Shown here piece after piece: positions 1-9,280 of a stretch of 15,267 nucleotides of DNA. The notes below the pieces were generated by a model that saw only the letters and a program-made list of their open reading frames with translations, was not told the origin of the DNA and did no database searches. Origin of the DNA: Tetmemena sp. SeJ-2015 (taxonomy: Eukaryota; Ciliophora; Spirotrichea; Sporadotrichida; Oxytrichidae); contig JAJKFJ010001715.1 in NCBI GenBank assembly GCA_027382625.1, positions 1 to 15,267 on the forward strand, given 5' to 3'. The translations under genes and the position numbers were made by a program. Position 1 is the first letter of the stretch; each line of letters begins with the position of its first letter.

Positions 1-7
1 AATTTAA

Positions 8-91
8 TAACATTAGCTACTAATGTGTAGTATTTGTTAGCACTAAAATAAACCTCTTTGATTGTATTCAAAATATTATAGCAAAGATTTA
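8..91 (+). pseudogene. Z1 N-terminal coding remnant with in-frame TGA
   Basis: This segment aligns codon for codon with the first 28 or so codons of Z2: CSIC at 26-37, then the LYSK-YSK motif. At 59-61 a TGA replaces the arginine codon of Z2 (AGA to TGA is one substitution). The codon aligned with the Z2 start is not ATG. An ATG lies at 23-25, directly before the first Cys. No GT-AG intron that would remove the TGA and keep the frame is visible. Confidence 0.55.
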
Positions 92-772
92 ATGAAATAA
101 ATTTTCAGCTAACACGGAACTTATATTAATGTAGAGCTAGACCTTTATTGCAGTAAGTGTCTCGAAACAGAACTAAAAAAAGATAGTGTTTTTGATTGTG
201 GCTTGAGCAATCTTCATGCCTAAGTCATTCACTAGCAAGCTGCCTATAACGCATTGCAAAATAAAATTGCAAAACTAGATGAGTAGGTAGCCAAGTATCA
301 GAGCTTGATAGGAAATCATGATGGAGAGGAACTTGTTCGAGAGATGAATATTCCTGAGATTACAAAGTAAATTCGTTGCCTGAAGGATTTTCATGAAGAG
401 CTAGATGAAATTTACGAAGATGAAAATGTTTCTGAAATTCAGGCATTTTAAAGCACGTTGTCAACAGCCCAGCTAATTAATAGAAATTTCAAGCAATCTT
501 TGTAAATGACATTTGATCATATGGTAACTGGAGTAAGCGACTATATAAAGAGAGATCTACAATCAATAAGAGAAGAGGAATAAAGACTATCTGTAATTCA
601 TTAAGAATTCACTAGGCAATATAAAAAAGACATCGAAAGAGGAACAATTAGGGCTGATAAATTTTCGAAGTTTATATAAAAAGAGAAGGAAAAAGAGAAG
701 ATTGAAGAAAAAAAGAATGCGATCGAAAAAGCCTAACTTATAAAGAAATAAGTAGCTATGTATTTAATTTGA
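92..772 (+). CDS. Family Z1: coiled-coil protein, N-terminus cut by TGA
   Basis: With TAA/TAG read as Gln this frame gives 226 aa to the TGA at 770-772. It aligns along its whole length with the gene at 2612-3355. Shared blocks are the second CxxC (LYCSKCLETELKKD), the VREMNIPEITKQIRCL block, a long acidic/basic coiled coil, and a C-terminus ending in LI. Homology continues upstream of ATG 92 to about position 8 and includes the first Cys pair (CSIC, 26-37), but an in-frame TGA at 59-61 separates that part. ATG 92 is therefore the first usable start below the TGA, and the product would lack the first Cys pair. The remaining 226 codons carry no other stop, so the TGA is either recent or tolerated. 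The left window edge removes the promoter. The function is unknown. A four-Cys zinc site is inferred for the family, and only half of it remains here. Confidence 0.65.
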
Positions 773-1339
773 AAATGTAATAAAATTAAACATTAATTTT
801 TTATAAAAAATATACGTAATTTTAAATTTTTAATTTCAAATCATGTAAATTTAAAATTATAATTTGATAATTTTCATTTAAAAAATATTTAAAAAAAAAA
901 AGATTTTTCTTTAAATTTTGAATGAATTAAAGAATGAAAACAACATTTTTTAAAAAATAATTATTTTAACAAAAAATAGGATCTCAATTGATTTTCTTTT
1001 TGAAATTAATTTAACTACTGGTCTTGCTTGAATTTAGACTTCCAAGAGATATTATCACTTTAGAAATAGATAAAGAGATTTCATAAATTACTTTATTTGA
1101 GACTTCTCCGCCTAAATATTTTATTGATTAATTTTACTCTCGCTTAAAATAAATTTTCTCAATTAAAGGAATTGTATTATACCTTTAAAGAAATTTTGTA
1201 ATTAAATAAAAAATATTTGTTCGAGATACTTTTAAAAAATAATGATGAATTATAGTTATTATACTGCTTATTTTATTCATAATAATAAGCTATTTTAAAA
1301 TATCATTCATAATAGCTTAATATTTTCATTAAAATATTC
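773..1339. other. AT-rich spacer, no gene seen
   Basis: Dominated by A and T runs, including a run of about 11 A's near 890-901. No family Z or D similarity and no convincing frame were found on either strand. It begins directly after the Z1 stop, where the flank resembles the sequence after Z2 for about 15 bases. Confidence 0.6.
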
Positions 1340-1459
1340 ATGACATTAAATTGTTTAGATGCCGATTTTGATTATCCTATAGTTGAAATTGAGCTTAATG
1401 ATTTTGGTGAGATTGAAATAAATACATGTTCATATTATAGGTTGAATAGAGATGGGTGA
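1340..1459 (+). CDS. Short coding-like ORF, 39 aa, unknown
   Basis: ATG to TGA, 39 codons, rich in D, E and I (starts MTLNCLDADFDYP). About a third of codons start with G (GAT, GAA, GAG, GTT, GGT), as in the real genes of this window and unlike the spacers. The reading then stops at TGA 1457-1459, followed by low-complexity sequence. It may be an exon or the remnant of a larger gene. A frame this short is expected by chance when TGA is the only stop, so the support is compositional only. No family recognised. Confidence 0.25.
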   Translation: MTLNCLDADFDYPIVEIELNDFGEIEINTCSYYRLNRDG

Positions 1460-2611
1460 TCTTCATTTGCTATATTAAAATAAAAAGCTTTAATTTAATA
1501 AAAAAATCGACTCATATTTTGATATCTGCTCTTCTATCTTAGTTGTATGAACTTTTGAATTCATTAATTTTAATGAATAAACCTCGTTTCATGGAAGCTT
1601 TCAGCTTGTTCAATTCTAAATTAATCTGCAATCTTGTTAAAATGTCTTAGTTAATGTTATGGATATCTATGAAAACACCAAAACATAATTAAAACTTTTA
1701 AAGTATTCAATTATGTTTACTTACTCACCACAAATTATTTCTTCTATTTCGATGACAAGATGAGTTCTGAAGTATCAGCTAGTATAATTCCCATTTGTTT
1801 AGATCGAGTGTCCATTAAGTAATCTCAAAATTACAAAAACCTAAATATGAATAAGTTTAATAAGTCACATTTTCTTTTATTAAAAGGAATTAAGCTATCA
1901 ACGATCACTCATCTCTGTTCAAGCAATATCTTGTATATTTTAATATAATTTATGGAATTCTCTTAGCATATAGTTGCAAATTTTATATCTTGGTGACAAT
2001 CTTTATAAATTTCTCCTTTAATAATTTAAAGTCAACATAAAATTGATATAGAATCATGTAATTATTTTAGATTAATTTTGCATTTGACTAGAGTTCGTAT
2101 AATGATAAATACAAAAATAATTTGTAAGCAGCTTATCCCAACTTTCCTATTGAATTTCAATTAGGTTTTTTATATTATTTTTAAATTTTAAAATTCTAAT
2201 TCAATTATAGAATGAGTTCCTCTATTCTAAGTATGTTATCTTTTTATCTCAACAAAATAGTTAATTATCTATAAATATTTCAGTGTTATATAAAGTAGTA
2301 TCAATTATAAATTTAAAGCTGAGTTAGTAATTTTGATTAGTATATATATTAATAAATAAAATATAAATATTTCAAGGTTTACTTAATTGTAAAACTTTAT
2401 TTAAAAATAAGTACTGAATTAATCAAACAAAAATTACTCAATATAACCTAATGTAATTTTTATTAGCTTTCCATTTAAATTAAAATTAGTTGTGCATGCC
2501 AAATTATTGCCTGCACTAGTTTGAATATTGGCACTATAATATTTAATTGCTTAGATTCTTAGCATTTTAAAATATATAATGTAAGTAACTTTAAATTTGT
2601 TATAATAGTAA
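1460..2611. other. Spacer with coding-like but unresolved frames
   Basis: Between about 1548 and 2010 (+) two frames stay open for roughly 70 and 100 codons, offset by a frameshift near 1690. One contains FDDKMSSEVSASIIPICLDR. The minus strand is also open in places. Because only TGA stops translation, such lengths are not significant alone, and G is not enriched at first codon positions. It may be a decayed gene. From 2010 to the Z2 start I see nothing beyond AT-rich sequence. Confidence 0.3.
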
Positions 2612-3355
2612 ATGGATGTACTACATAGGTGTAGTATTTGCTAAGACTATGATAAAATAATTAGATTATACTCAAAGTAATACAGCAAAGCTTAAGTTTA
2701 AGTAGCCTTAAAAAATAACATGTAAAAACTGGATATCGAGTTAAGCCTATATTGCAGCAATTGCCTTGAAAATGAACTTAAGAGAGATAAATTTTTTGAT
2801 TGTGGTTTAACTAACCTTCATGCCAAAGTCAGCACTTTATAAGCAATTAATAGCTAATAGGAACAGCAAATCGCTAAATATGAAAGCTTGCTAGGAAAAA
2901 ATAATGGAGAGATTCTTGTAAGAGAGATGAAAATTCCAGAGATTACAAAGCAAATAATGTGCCTAATAGATTTTTAAGCAGAGCTGAATGAAATTTATAA
3001 TAAAGAAAAGATAAATGAGATTCATGGATTTAAAGATATTTAGTCCGCAGTCCAATTAATTAACAATAATTTCAAATACTCTATGAAGCTTTCAGTTTAA
3101 AACTTGTTAAATGGAGTTATCGATTATATAAAAGCAGATTTAGAATAAATAAGATAGGAAGAGCAAAGATTATCTGAAATTCAAAAAGACTTCGCTTAGC
3201 TATATCTAAAAGACATTGAAAAAGGAACCTTAAGAGCTGACAAATTTGCAGAATTTATACAAAAGGAGAAAGCAAACAAGAAAATCGAAGAAAAATAGGA
3301 AGCGCTTGAGAAAGCTATAATAATTAAGAATATGATATCTTCGTCTTTAATTTGA
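2612..3355 (+). CDS. Family Z2: double-CxxC coiled-coil protein, intact
   Basis: This 247-aa frame is complete under the ciliate code, with more than ten in-frame TAA/TAG codons read as Gln. Two Cys pairs lie at residues 7/10 (CSIC) and 48/51 (CSNC), likely ligands of one zinc. They resemble the outer pairs of a RING-like or zinc-ribbon fold, but no central C/H pairs are evident. Residues 70-100 begin a coiled coil. Residues 103-121 carry the family block VREMKIPEITKQIMCLIDF. Residues 170-235 are highly charged helix with the block KDIEKGTLRADKFAEFIQKE. The C-terminus is SSSLI. The ATG is the only Met upstream of the first Cys pair. It is the best-preserved member of the Z1-Z3 subgroup and serves as reference for the broken copies. 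It has no signal peptide or membrane helix, so a soluble protein is likely. The function is unknown, and protein-protein interaction is inferred. Confidence 0.88.
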
Positions 3356-3753
3356 AGATATAATATACAAATTTAATTATCTTAATTTTTAATCAATAAA
3401 TTAGTAATCATTTATTTTATAATTGGAATGTATAAAAATATTAATTATTTAAGATATCCCATTCGATTTTTAAAAAAAAACTATTAGATATATGAAAATA
3501 AGGAGCCAAATTTAATTATTTTAATACAATAGAATCTGTGATAAAGATAATTTTAGCAAAATAAATTTACATAATGATTAACTTGAGTCGGAATTTTTAT
3601 ATTTTAAGTATAATAAAAGAAAATGCGTAGCTTACTAAAAAAGCTCATACTTTTTTATTATATTTAACAAATAAATTTTCTAATTCAGCAAATTAAATAA
3701 TTAATGAAAAACAATTCTTAACGATATTAATTTAAAAATATGTTAATTTTATT
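3356..3753. other. Spacer between convergent Z2 and Z3
   Basis: AT-rich sequence separating the stops of two convergent family Z copies. It presumably holds both 3' ends. No ORF, repeat or family similarity was seen. Confidence 0.5.
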
Positions 3754-4523
3754 TCAGCTTAATGATTTAGTGATCATTTTTATAATAAACTGATACTTTT
3801 CAGGAGCCTCTTTCTTTTATTTTATCTTCCTATTGGCCTTCTCATTTTTAATAAAATTTGTGAAATTCTTTCGGCTAATAATTCCATCTTGCAGATAATG
3901 GTGATACGTGTTTGAATTTCATCTTAAATAAACTTATGCCTCAATCCCCAATTATTGACATTTTCAATGTTTTTAGATAAAGAGGTTGATATTTTATTTA
4001 ACGCATCATCAAAATAATCCAACAAATTGCACTTGAATTAGAGTTTACAACTTTCCAAACTGCTTCAACATTATGATCTCAGCCAATTTCTTCAAATGTG
4101 TCATTCCTTTAAATTGATTTGATCTCTCCTGCAAAATCTTTGAGACACACCGCTTGCTTAGTTATTTCAGGAATATTGAGTTCTTTAACTAAAGATTTTC
4201 CATGACTATCACCTAGTCGAATCTCTAAATTTTTTACTCCTTCGTTTAGCTCTTTTATAATTATTTTCATGGAGAGTTATCTTACTTTAAGTTATTCATT
4301 TAAAGATTGGCCTTTGAAAATGTAAACTTAAATAATTCATCTTCTCTAAGTGCCTTTTCTATACATATGCTGTAATAGATATTACCATTTATGCATTTTT
4401 CATTTTGAATTTTTCCTTGCTGTTAAATCTTAACTATTCCGTTCTTGTCATATATAATTTAGAGTAAAACCTAATTTCTGAGCTATTATCATTGCATATA
4501 GATCATCTATTTAAATTTTCCAT
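3754..4523 (-). pseudogene. Family Z3 pseudogene (nonsense and several frameshifts)
   Basis: The reverse complement matches Z2 from start to end, but in several frames. It opens ATG (4523-4521) with a six-codon leader, then TGA where Z2 has Cys7 (TGT to TGA), then SIC and the IRFYSKLY motif. A frameshift follows, then the second Cys block, in which the first Cys is Tyr (YYSICIEKALREDE). Another frameshift follows, then KSLVKELNIPEITKQAVCLKDF, a further TGA and shifts, and finally the GIISRKNFTNFIKNEKANRK block. It ends MITKSLS-TGA at 3756-3754, matching the conserved C-terminus of the family. Total length is close to Z2, so it decayed by point changes and small indels, not truncation. It lies tail to tail with Z2, which suggests an inverted duplication. 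Confidence 0.85.
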
Positions 4524-5067
4524 TAGTAATTAAGTAGCCTTCTTCTCAAATAGAATTTTTAATTATCCTGAAGAAAAAACTGTTGTGAATATTTGATTAT
4601 AATTTGCACAAGTCATTTATAAAAATTTTATTTCAAAAATTTATTATTTTATCTAATGATTGATCTTCATAAATTTTATTTTAGGCTAATTCTATATACC
4701 ACTCTCTTTGCTACAATTTATATTAAACTTTAGGATAATATATGAAAATTAATATTTAATAAAAATTTGATCAAATATAGGCGAACTGCAAGTATTATTT
4801 CAGTCTTTCTTTATGATGATTTTAATTTAACTTTGGACTTCTTTTTTCTTTTATTGTATCTTCAAAAAAATTAATTAACTAAATCTATATTTTATCTAGT
4901 CTCTTCCGATGATAATTTTCTCAATAAAAGATTTAACTTACCAATAATATATAAAATTAATATATATAAATGCTTTCTTTAATTTAAATATTCAATTTTA
5001 AGTTATATCAAAAGTATGTAGATTTATATTTATATAATTAATGCTAATTAATAAAGTGTTTGTTGAT
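4524..5067. other. Intergenic region between divergent Z3 and D1
   Basis: AT-rich. It holds the presumed 5' flank of D1, including AATTTAAATATT at 4981-4992. No gene seen. A short divergent promoter region is plausible because Z3 reads left and D1 reads right. Confidence 0.5.
4981..4992 (+). promoter_or_regulatory. Shared upstream element of D1 (AATTTAAATATT)
   Basis: The identical 12-mer stands 87 bp before the D1 ATG, 80 bp before D2 and 92 bp before D3. It is not seen at comparable positions before Z2, Z6 or Z7. It could be a promoter element, or simply retained ancestry of the duplicated units. Confidence 0.4.
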
Positions 5068-5877
5068 ATGGATTATCTTCCAAATAAGCAATCTGTGGAT
5101 AAATTTATTTCTGAAGTAACAATATCAATAATCTTAGGATTAATAATTGCGGCCTTGGCTGGCTAATTTAAATGTAGAGAGCGTCCCATAAAGAAAAGAG
5201 TTTGCAAAACTTGCATAGAATTGAGAGATTAAATTGAATAGCAAGAATAAGAGCTTTAATAATTAAGAGAAGACAATAATTATCTAAGGGATAACTAGCT
5301 ATATGAATAGGAGGATTCATATGAGCAGCAATCTTTTATTCCCAGATCAGAAGCATTATTTTCACAGAAAACAGCCGTGAGTGATTATGAAATGGACCAG
5401 TAATCGTATTTTTAAGACCAAAATTATTTAGAGATTACGCGTCTAAAAGAATATATCTAAGTTTTGGAGAATAAATAGAGGCTGGATACTTTGGAAGACA
5501 AGTACAATAATTTACAATTATAAATTGAACTCATTTGCAGTGGATCGCTATATGATCTAATATAAAAAAGAAGACAGTATTAAAATATCTTTCAAAAAGT
5601 GTATTAGCATGAAGAGGGAGAATTGATAAGTCTTATTGAGACTGAGTTGAAACAAATAATGAGTATTGTTCAATTTGACATTGGAAATTTATTGGTTAAG
5701 GAGATTAAGAATTAAAAAGAAATTAATATTGAGAAAGAATCAAACTTTAATATATTCAAAACTTAAAAATAATCATGCAGAATGGATTTATCAGATTGCT
5801 ATAAAGAGAAAATAGTAAATAGAAAGAGACTTGTAAATTCAATTTCAGTCTTTTTATTTGATTTAGCGAACTAATGA
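5068..5877 (+). CDS. Family D1: single-span membrane coiled-coil protein
   Basis: 269 aa under the ciliate code. Order: N-terminal motif MDYLPNK, hydrophobic helix about residues 17-32, then basic residues and a CxxC pair at 46/49 (CKTC), a Gln/Glu-rich coiled coil about 50-80, a Ser/Tyr-rich linker, and a second coiled coil about 121-157 with the family block LEDKYNNLQLQIELICSGSLY. Then come ISLIETELKQI and a C-terminal block YKEKI..RKRLV ending FDLANQ. One membrane helix near the N-terminus with most of the chain on one side suggests an anchored scaffold. The location and topology are inference. It is the first of three tandem paralogs. After the stop the frame stays charged for about 17 codons (SNKSEEDEQNQ...), so the TGA may have shortened an older C-terminus. 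No named family recognised. Confidence 0.87.
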
Positions 5878-6472
5878 AGCAATAAGAGTGAGGAAGATGA
5901 GTAGAATTAAAGACTCTTTGAAGAATTAATTCATTAAAAAAATTTATTTAACTTTTATTTAAATTAAAAAATAAATCATAATTTATAAAATCTAAATATA
6001 TTAACTTTTAATTGAATTTTCACAGGTGGCAATTATTTAATTCTAGACATTTTAAGATAGTAAGTCACAATTTTTACAATGGGAGAACTTAGAGAAGTTA
6101 TTATTTAAAAACATATTAAACTTAGGATTTCTTGAATTTAAATATATATCATAGTTCATGCTAAAATACAAAATAAAATCAAAATATATATTTAAAGAAA
6201 TTAGATTTTTATATCTATAAATAAGATATTAAATGAAATTTATAATTTTTTTAGTTGAAGGACAATTTCGTTTCTTTTAATAGTTTTAACTAAATTATAG
6301 TATCCAAAATAAGTTTAATGATATAGAAAATAATAAAGCACCATAATATTTGAATAAATAGTAAAATAATAAAAATCTATTTAAAATATTTTAATTTAAA
6401 TATTAAAAATAAGAATGCTCATAAGAAGATCAAGTTATTCTAAATTATAATTATAAAATAATAATTGCAAAG
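5878..6472. other. Spacer between D1 and D2
   Basis: AT-rich. The first 50 or so bases continue the D1 frame with charged codons after the TGA. The rest shows no gene. Unlike the spacers after D2 and D3, I found no family Z relic here. The D2 upstream element lies near the right end. Confidence 0.5.
6393..6404 (+). promoter_or_regulatory. Shared upstream element of D2 (AATTTAAATATT)
   Basis: Same 12-mer as before D1 and D3, 80 bp upstream of the D2 ATG. About 10 bases downstream D2 and D3 also share GAATGCT followed by an ATAA stretch, so the similarity extends beyond the core. Confidence 0.4.
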
Positions 6473-7291
6473 ATGGATTATCTTCCAGACAAACCTACTA
6501 TGTATAAATTGCTTTCTTATTTACCAATAGCAGCTGTATTGGTATTAGTATTAGCAATAATTATTGTTTTTAGTACTACATTATGCGAATAAATAACAAG
6601 ACTTTGGCAGATTTGCCTATACTTGCATGATCATAACGATCGCATAAGAAACTAGCTCTATGACACAAGGAATGAAAACTATGATCTCAGATGGAACTAG
6701 CTATACTACTAGCAAGATTAGAATAATTTCCGCATTCCAAGAGCAAGGGGATTCTATTCTCAAGCAACTGCTGCTGGCTATGATGGAGCAGACTAAGATT
6801 ATTAGAATATTCACGATTAGAGTTTAGAGATTATTAGATTAAAAGAATAGATCTCAAAATTGGAGAAGAAAGAGAAGCTAAGCAATTTGCAAGACAAGTA
6901 CAATGCATTGCAAATCAAAATTATATTCGCTTGCAGAGGATCATTGTATGAGGAGATATTAAAATATAGACATCATAACAATTTATTTCAAGAAGTGGAG
7001 GAAAAGGGAAAATTGATAAGTATCTTAGATAATGAGATGAAAGATATCATTGGATTAATTCAAAGTGATATTAGAAATTTGTTAGTTTAGGAAACAATAT
7101 AGTAAGAAGAATTGAAAAGAGAGGAGAATTCAGATGTGAATAGAGGTTTAAGAGACAAAAAGTAAGACAGAATAAATTTAGCAGTTGATTTTAAAGAGAA
7201 AATAGAGGAAAGAAAAAGAATTGTCGATTAAATTATCATCTTTTTAGTTGATTTAGCTAAAGAAGCAAAGAGAGCAAAATATAATGATTGA
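6473..7291 (+). CDS. Family D2: single-span membrane coiled-coil protein
   Basis: 272 aa under the ciliate code. A standard-code reading finds only the 3' part from 6860. It begins MDYLPDK like D1. The strongest hydrophobic helix of the family lies about residues 17-34 (LPIAAVLVLVLAIIIVF). The juxtamembrane CxxC of D1/D3 is not kept: Trp stands near the first Cys and only Cys48 remains, with an extra Cys at 38. Coiled coils cover about 52-75 and 118-150, with the block LQDKYNALQIKIIFACRGSLYE. The block LISILDNEMKDI and the C-terminal KEKIEERKRI...FLVDLAKEAKRAK match the paralogs. The frame has no internal TGA. The loss of one Cys suggests the CxxC is not essential for every member, or that D2 has changed role. 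Function unknown. Confidence 0.88.
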
Positions 7292-8105
7292 ATCACTGAT
7301 AAAATGGGAACTCATGAAGATAGCATAATTAAATCTTTCTTAAAATTTAAAAACATATATCTTCAATTAATTCTATTTAAATAACTTTAAAATTGCAATT
7401 TTATAATATTTAAATTATTATATAGATGAGAAATCATAACATTTTTAATTGTAGAGTAGGCAAATTAAAAAATATTTTTAAAAAATATATGACTTTTATA
7501 AATTTTAATTAAAGTCTAGTTTAAGGATATTTCGTGCTTAAATTGTATCTTCATTAAAATGAAGTTATAAATTCCTTATTTTTCCTATTAAAACTAATGC
7601 AAGCACTCAATGTGAATTAAGTATTTGCCTATTTTCATTAAGAAGGGTCAATCTACGAAATTTACTGAGTCTCAGTAACTTCATATAGAAGCAAACGTTT
7701 TCTTGCCAAGAAATAACAGTAATGAAAGTAAGAGTAAGAAAAATTTTAATTAGAAGAACTATAGAGAAAAAAAAAACATACAATAATTTTCCTCCTAGAA
7801 TTTTAGAGGCACTTTATTAGCGATAGTTATTGTCGAAAATTTTTATAAGAATTAAAATAATTTTTTAAAAAAATTTTCTCATCTAAAATCTCTTTTAATT
7901 ATTTAATTAATAGCTCTATTTTAAAAGATAAAATCTTGTAAAATTTAATTGATTGAAATATTAAAATTCAAGCATATATTGCCAATTAAATCGAATACAA
8001 ATTAAATATATCTATTTTAAAAAAGATTTAACTAACTAAAAATCGAAAAAATTTGTAACTTATATTTTTTATTGTTCAATTAAATATAAGCTAAATTAAT
8101 TATCT
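7292..8105. repeat. 3' flank of D2, duplicated after D3
   Basis: The stretch 7300-7700 is patchily similar to 9290-9690: CATGAAGATAGCATAATTAAAT against CATTGAGATAAAATAATTAAAT, CAATTAATTCT against CAATTAATCCT, the GCAAGCACT-AATG motif, and GAGTCTCA. So the D2 and D3 units share their downstream region as well as the gene. No intact gene was found here. The minus strand is open in the D3 copy but broken in this one, so a decayed gene is possible. Confidence 0.55.
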
Positions 8106-8240
8106 ACAATTAATAAAAAGAAAGTAAAAAACTATTGTAGCGTTGATGTCAGTCTAAAATTATTCTTCATATTACTTTGAGCTATTTAAAAAAGAACAAA
8201 TCTAGAGAAAAATGTGAGCTTCTTTTTAAGGTGTATTTTA
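8106..8240 (+). pseudogene. Family Z relic (N-terminal fragment)
   Basis: About 60 bases around 8110-8170 match the truncated Z copy at 10410-10470 and, at protein level, Z7 (INKKK-x3-x-CS-x6-L). Reading gives INKKKVKNYCSVDVSLKLF, then a TGA. A neighbouring frame continues YYFELFKKEQ, which resembles the region after the second Cys pair. Too little remains for function. It lies between D2 and D3, at the position matching the Z copy after D3. Confidence 0.55.
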
Positions 8241-8363
8241 TTTTAATAAAAAACAATTTACATTCGAGAGCGTAATATCTGTAAAATTGTATCTAAATGA
8301 TTGTAAAATATGAATAAATTTATAAATTAATAAAAATATTAGCATAAAAAAATAAATTATGTT

Positions 8364-8375
8364 AATTTAAATATT
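8364..8375 (+). promoter_or_regulatory. Shared upstream element of D3 (AATTTAAATATT)
   Basis: Same 12-mer as upstream of D1 and D2, here 92 bp before the ATG. It is followed by CAAAATTGAATGCTAATAA, closely like the D2 flank. Confidence 0.4.
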
Positions 8376-8455
8376 CAAAATTGAATGCTAATAAAACAAG
8401 AAAATTGTTTTAATTTATATATAATTAAAGTTAAATAGTAATCGACAACATAAGC

Positions 8456-9280
8456 ATGGAATTTCTCCCAGACAAACAAAGCCTGAAAATATATTTCTTT
8501 GAAATAACAATATCAATATTGCTAACAATGTTATTTATGTGGTTGCTTGGGCTAATTAAATTACGAGTAAGAGAAGAAGAGAGAATTGATTGTGAAAAAT
8601 GTGAAAAACTGAGAGATGATAACGACAGACTAAGAGCGGAACTTTACTACTCAAGGCAAGACAATTTTGACTTAAGAAAGAGTCAAATATAGTACTTGTA
8701 AAATTAATAATTGCAATAGGAGTATCCAAGAGAAAGAAGTTTATTTTCACAAAGAACAGCTGCTGCAAGCTATGACTAAAGAGACTAAAATTATTAGATT
8801 TATGATTAAAATCTTTAGATTCAAAGACTTAAAGAATAGATATAAAAACTTTAGAATACGGAGAAGTTGGATACTTTGCAAAACAAGTACAATAATTTGC
8901 AATTATAAATTAAATACACTTGCAGTGGATCCTTGTTTGATCAAATAGAAAAGAGTAGACAACTTGAAAATATCTTTTAAGGTTATGAATAGGAAAGGTT
9001 GATAAGTCTCATTGAGATGGAGTTGAAAGAAATAAAGGGAATTGTTCAAGACGACATTGAAAATTTATAGTTTAAGGAGAGAATTAATTAAGAAGAATTG
9101 AAAATTGAGTAGGAGCGAAATTTAGATAAAGGTTTCAAAGACAAGAAATCAAGCAGAATTGATTTAGCAGTCTTTTATAAAGAGAAAATAGAAGATAGAA
9201 AAAGACTTTTAGATTCTATTTCCATCTTTTTAGTTGATCTAGCTCAATAATAAAACGAAGAAGGCAACTTTAATTTTTGA
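8456..9280 (+). CDS. Family D3: single-span membrane coiled-coil protein
   Basis: 274 aa under the ciliate code. A standard-code reading would end at the TAG after residue 78, where family homology plainly continues. It starts MEFLPDK, with a hydrophobic helix about residues 17-34, basic residues, CxxC at 46/49 (CEKC), and a coiled coil about 50-75. A Gln-rich stretch with many in-frame TAA/TAG codons follows. Then come the blocks SLFSQRTAA, KLDTLQNKYNNLQLQIKYTCSGSLF, LISLIEMELKEIKGIVQDDI, and a C-terminal FYKEKIEDRKRLLDSISIFLVDLAQ. The TM position, CxxC and block order agree with D1. It is the third unit of the tandem array, starting 1983 bp after the D2 start. Membrane anchoring is inferred from one helix. 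No known family identified. Confidence 0.88.

Noticed and set aside
36..81. GT-AG intron that would remove the TGA in Z1
   Set aside because: Its 46-base length breaks the frame and it would delete the conserved LYSK motif.
3944..3952. CCCCAA string as telomeric repeat
   Set aside because: A single occurrence inside the Z3 pseudogene, no array here or at the window ends.
6860..7090. Separate short ORF starting at 6860
   Set aside because: It is the stop-free middle of D2 under the standard code. With TAA/TAG = Gln the frame runs from 6473 to 7291.
8556..8768. Minus-strand ORF opposite D3
   Set aside because: Antisense shadow of a gene with clear paralogs D1 and D2.
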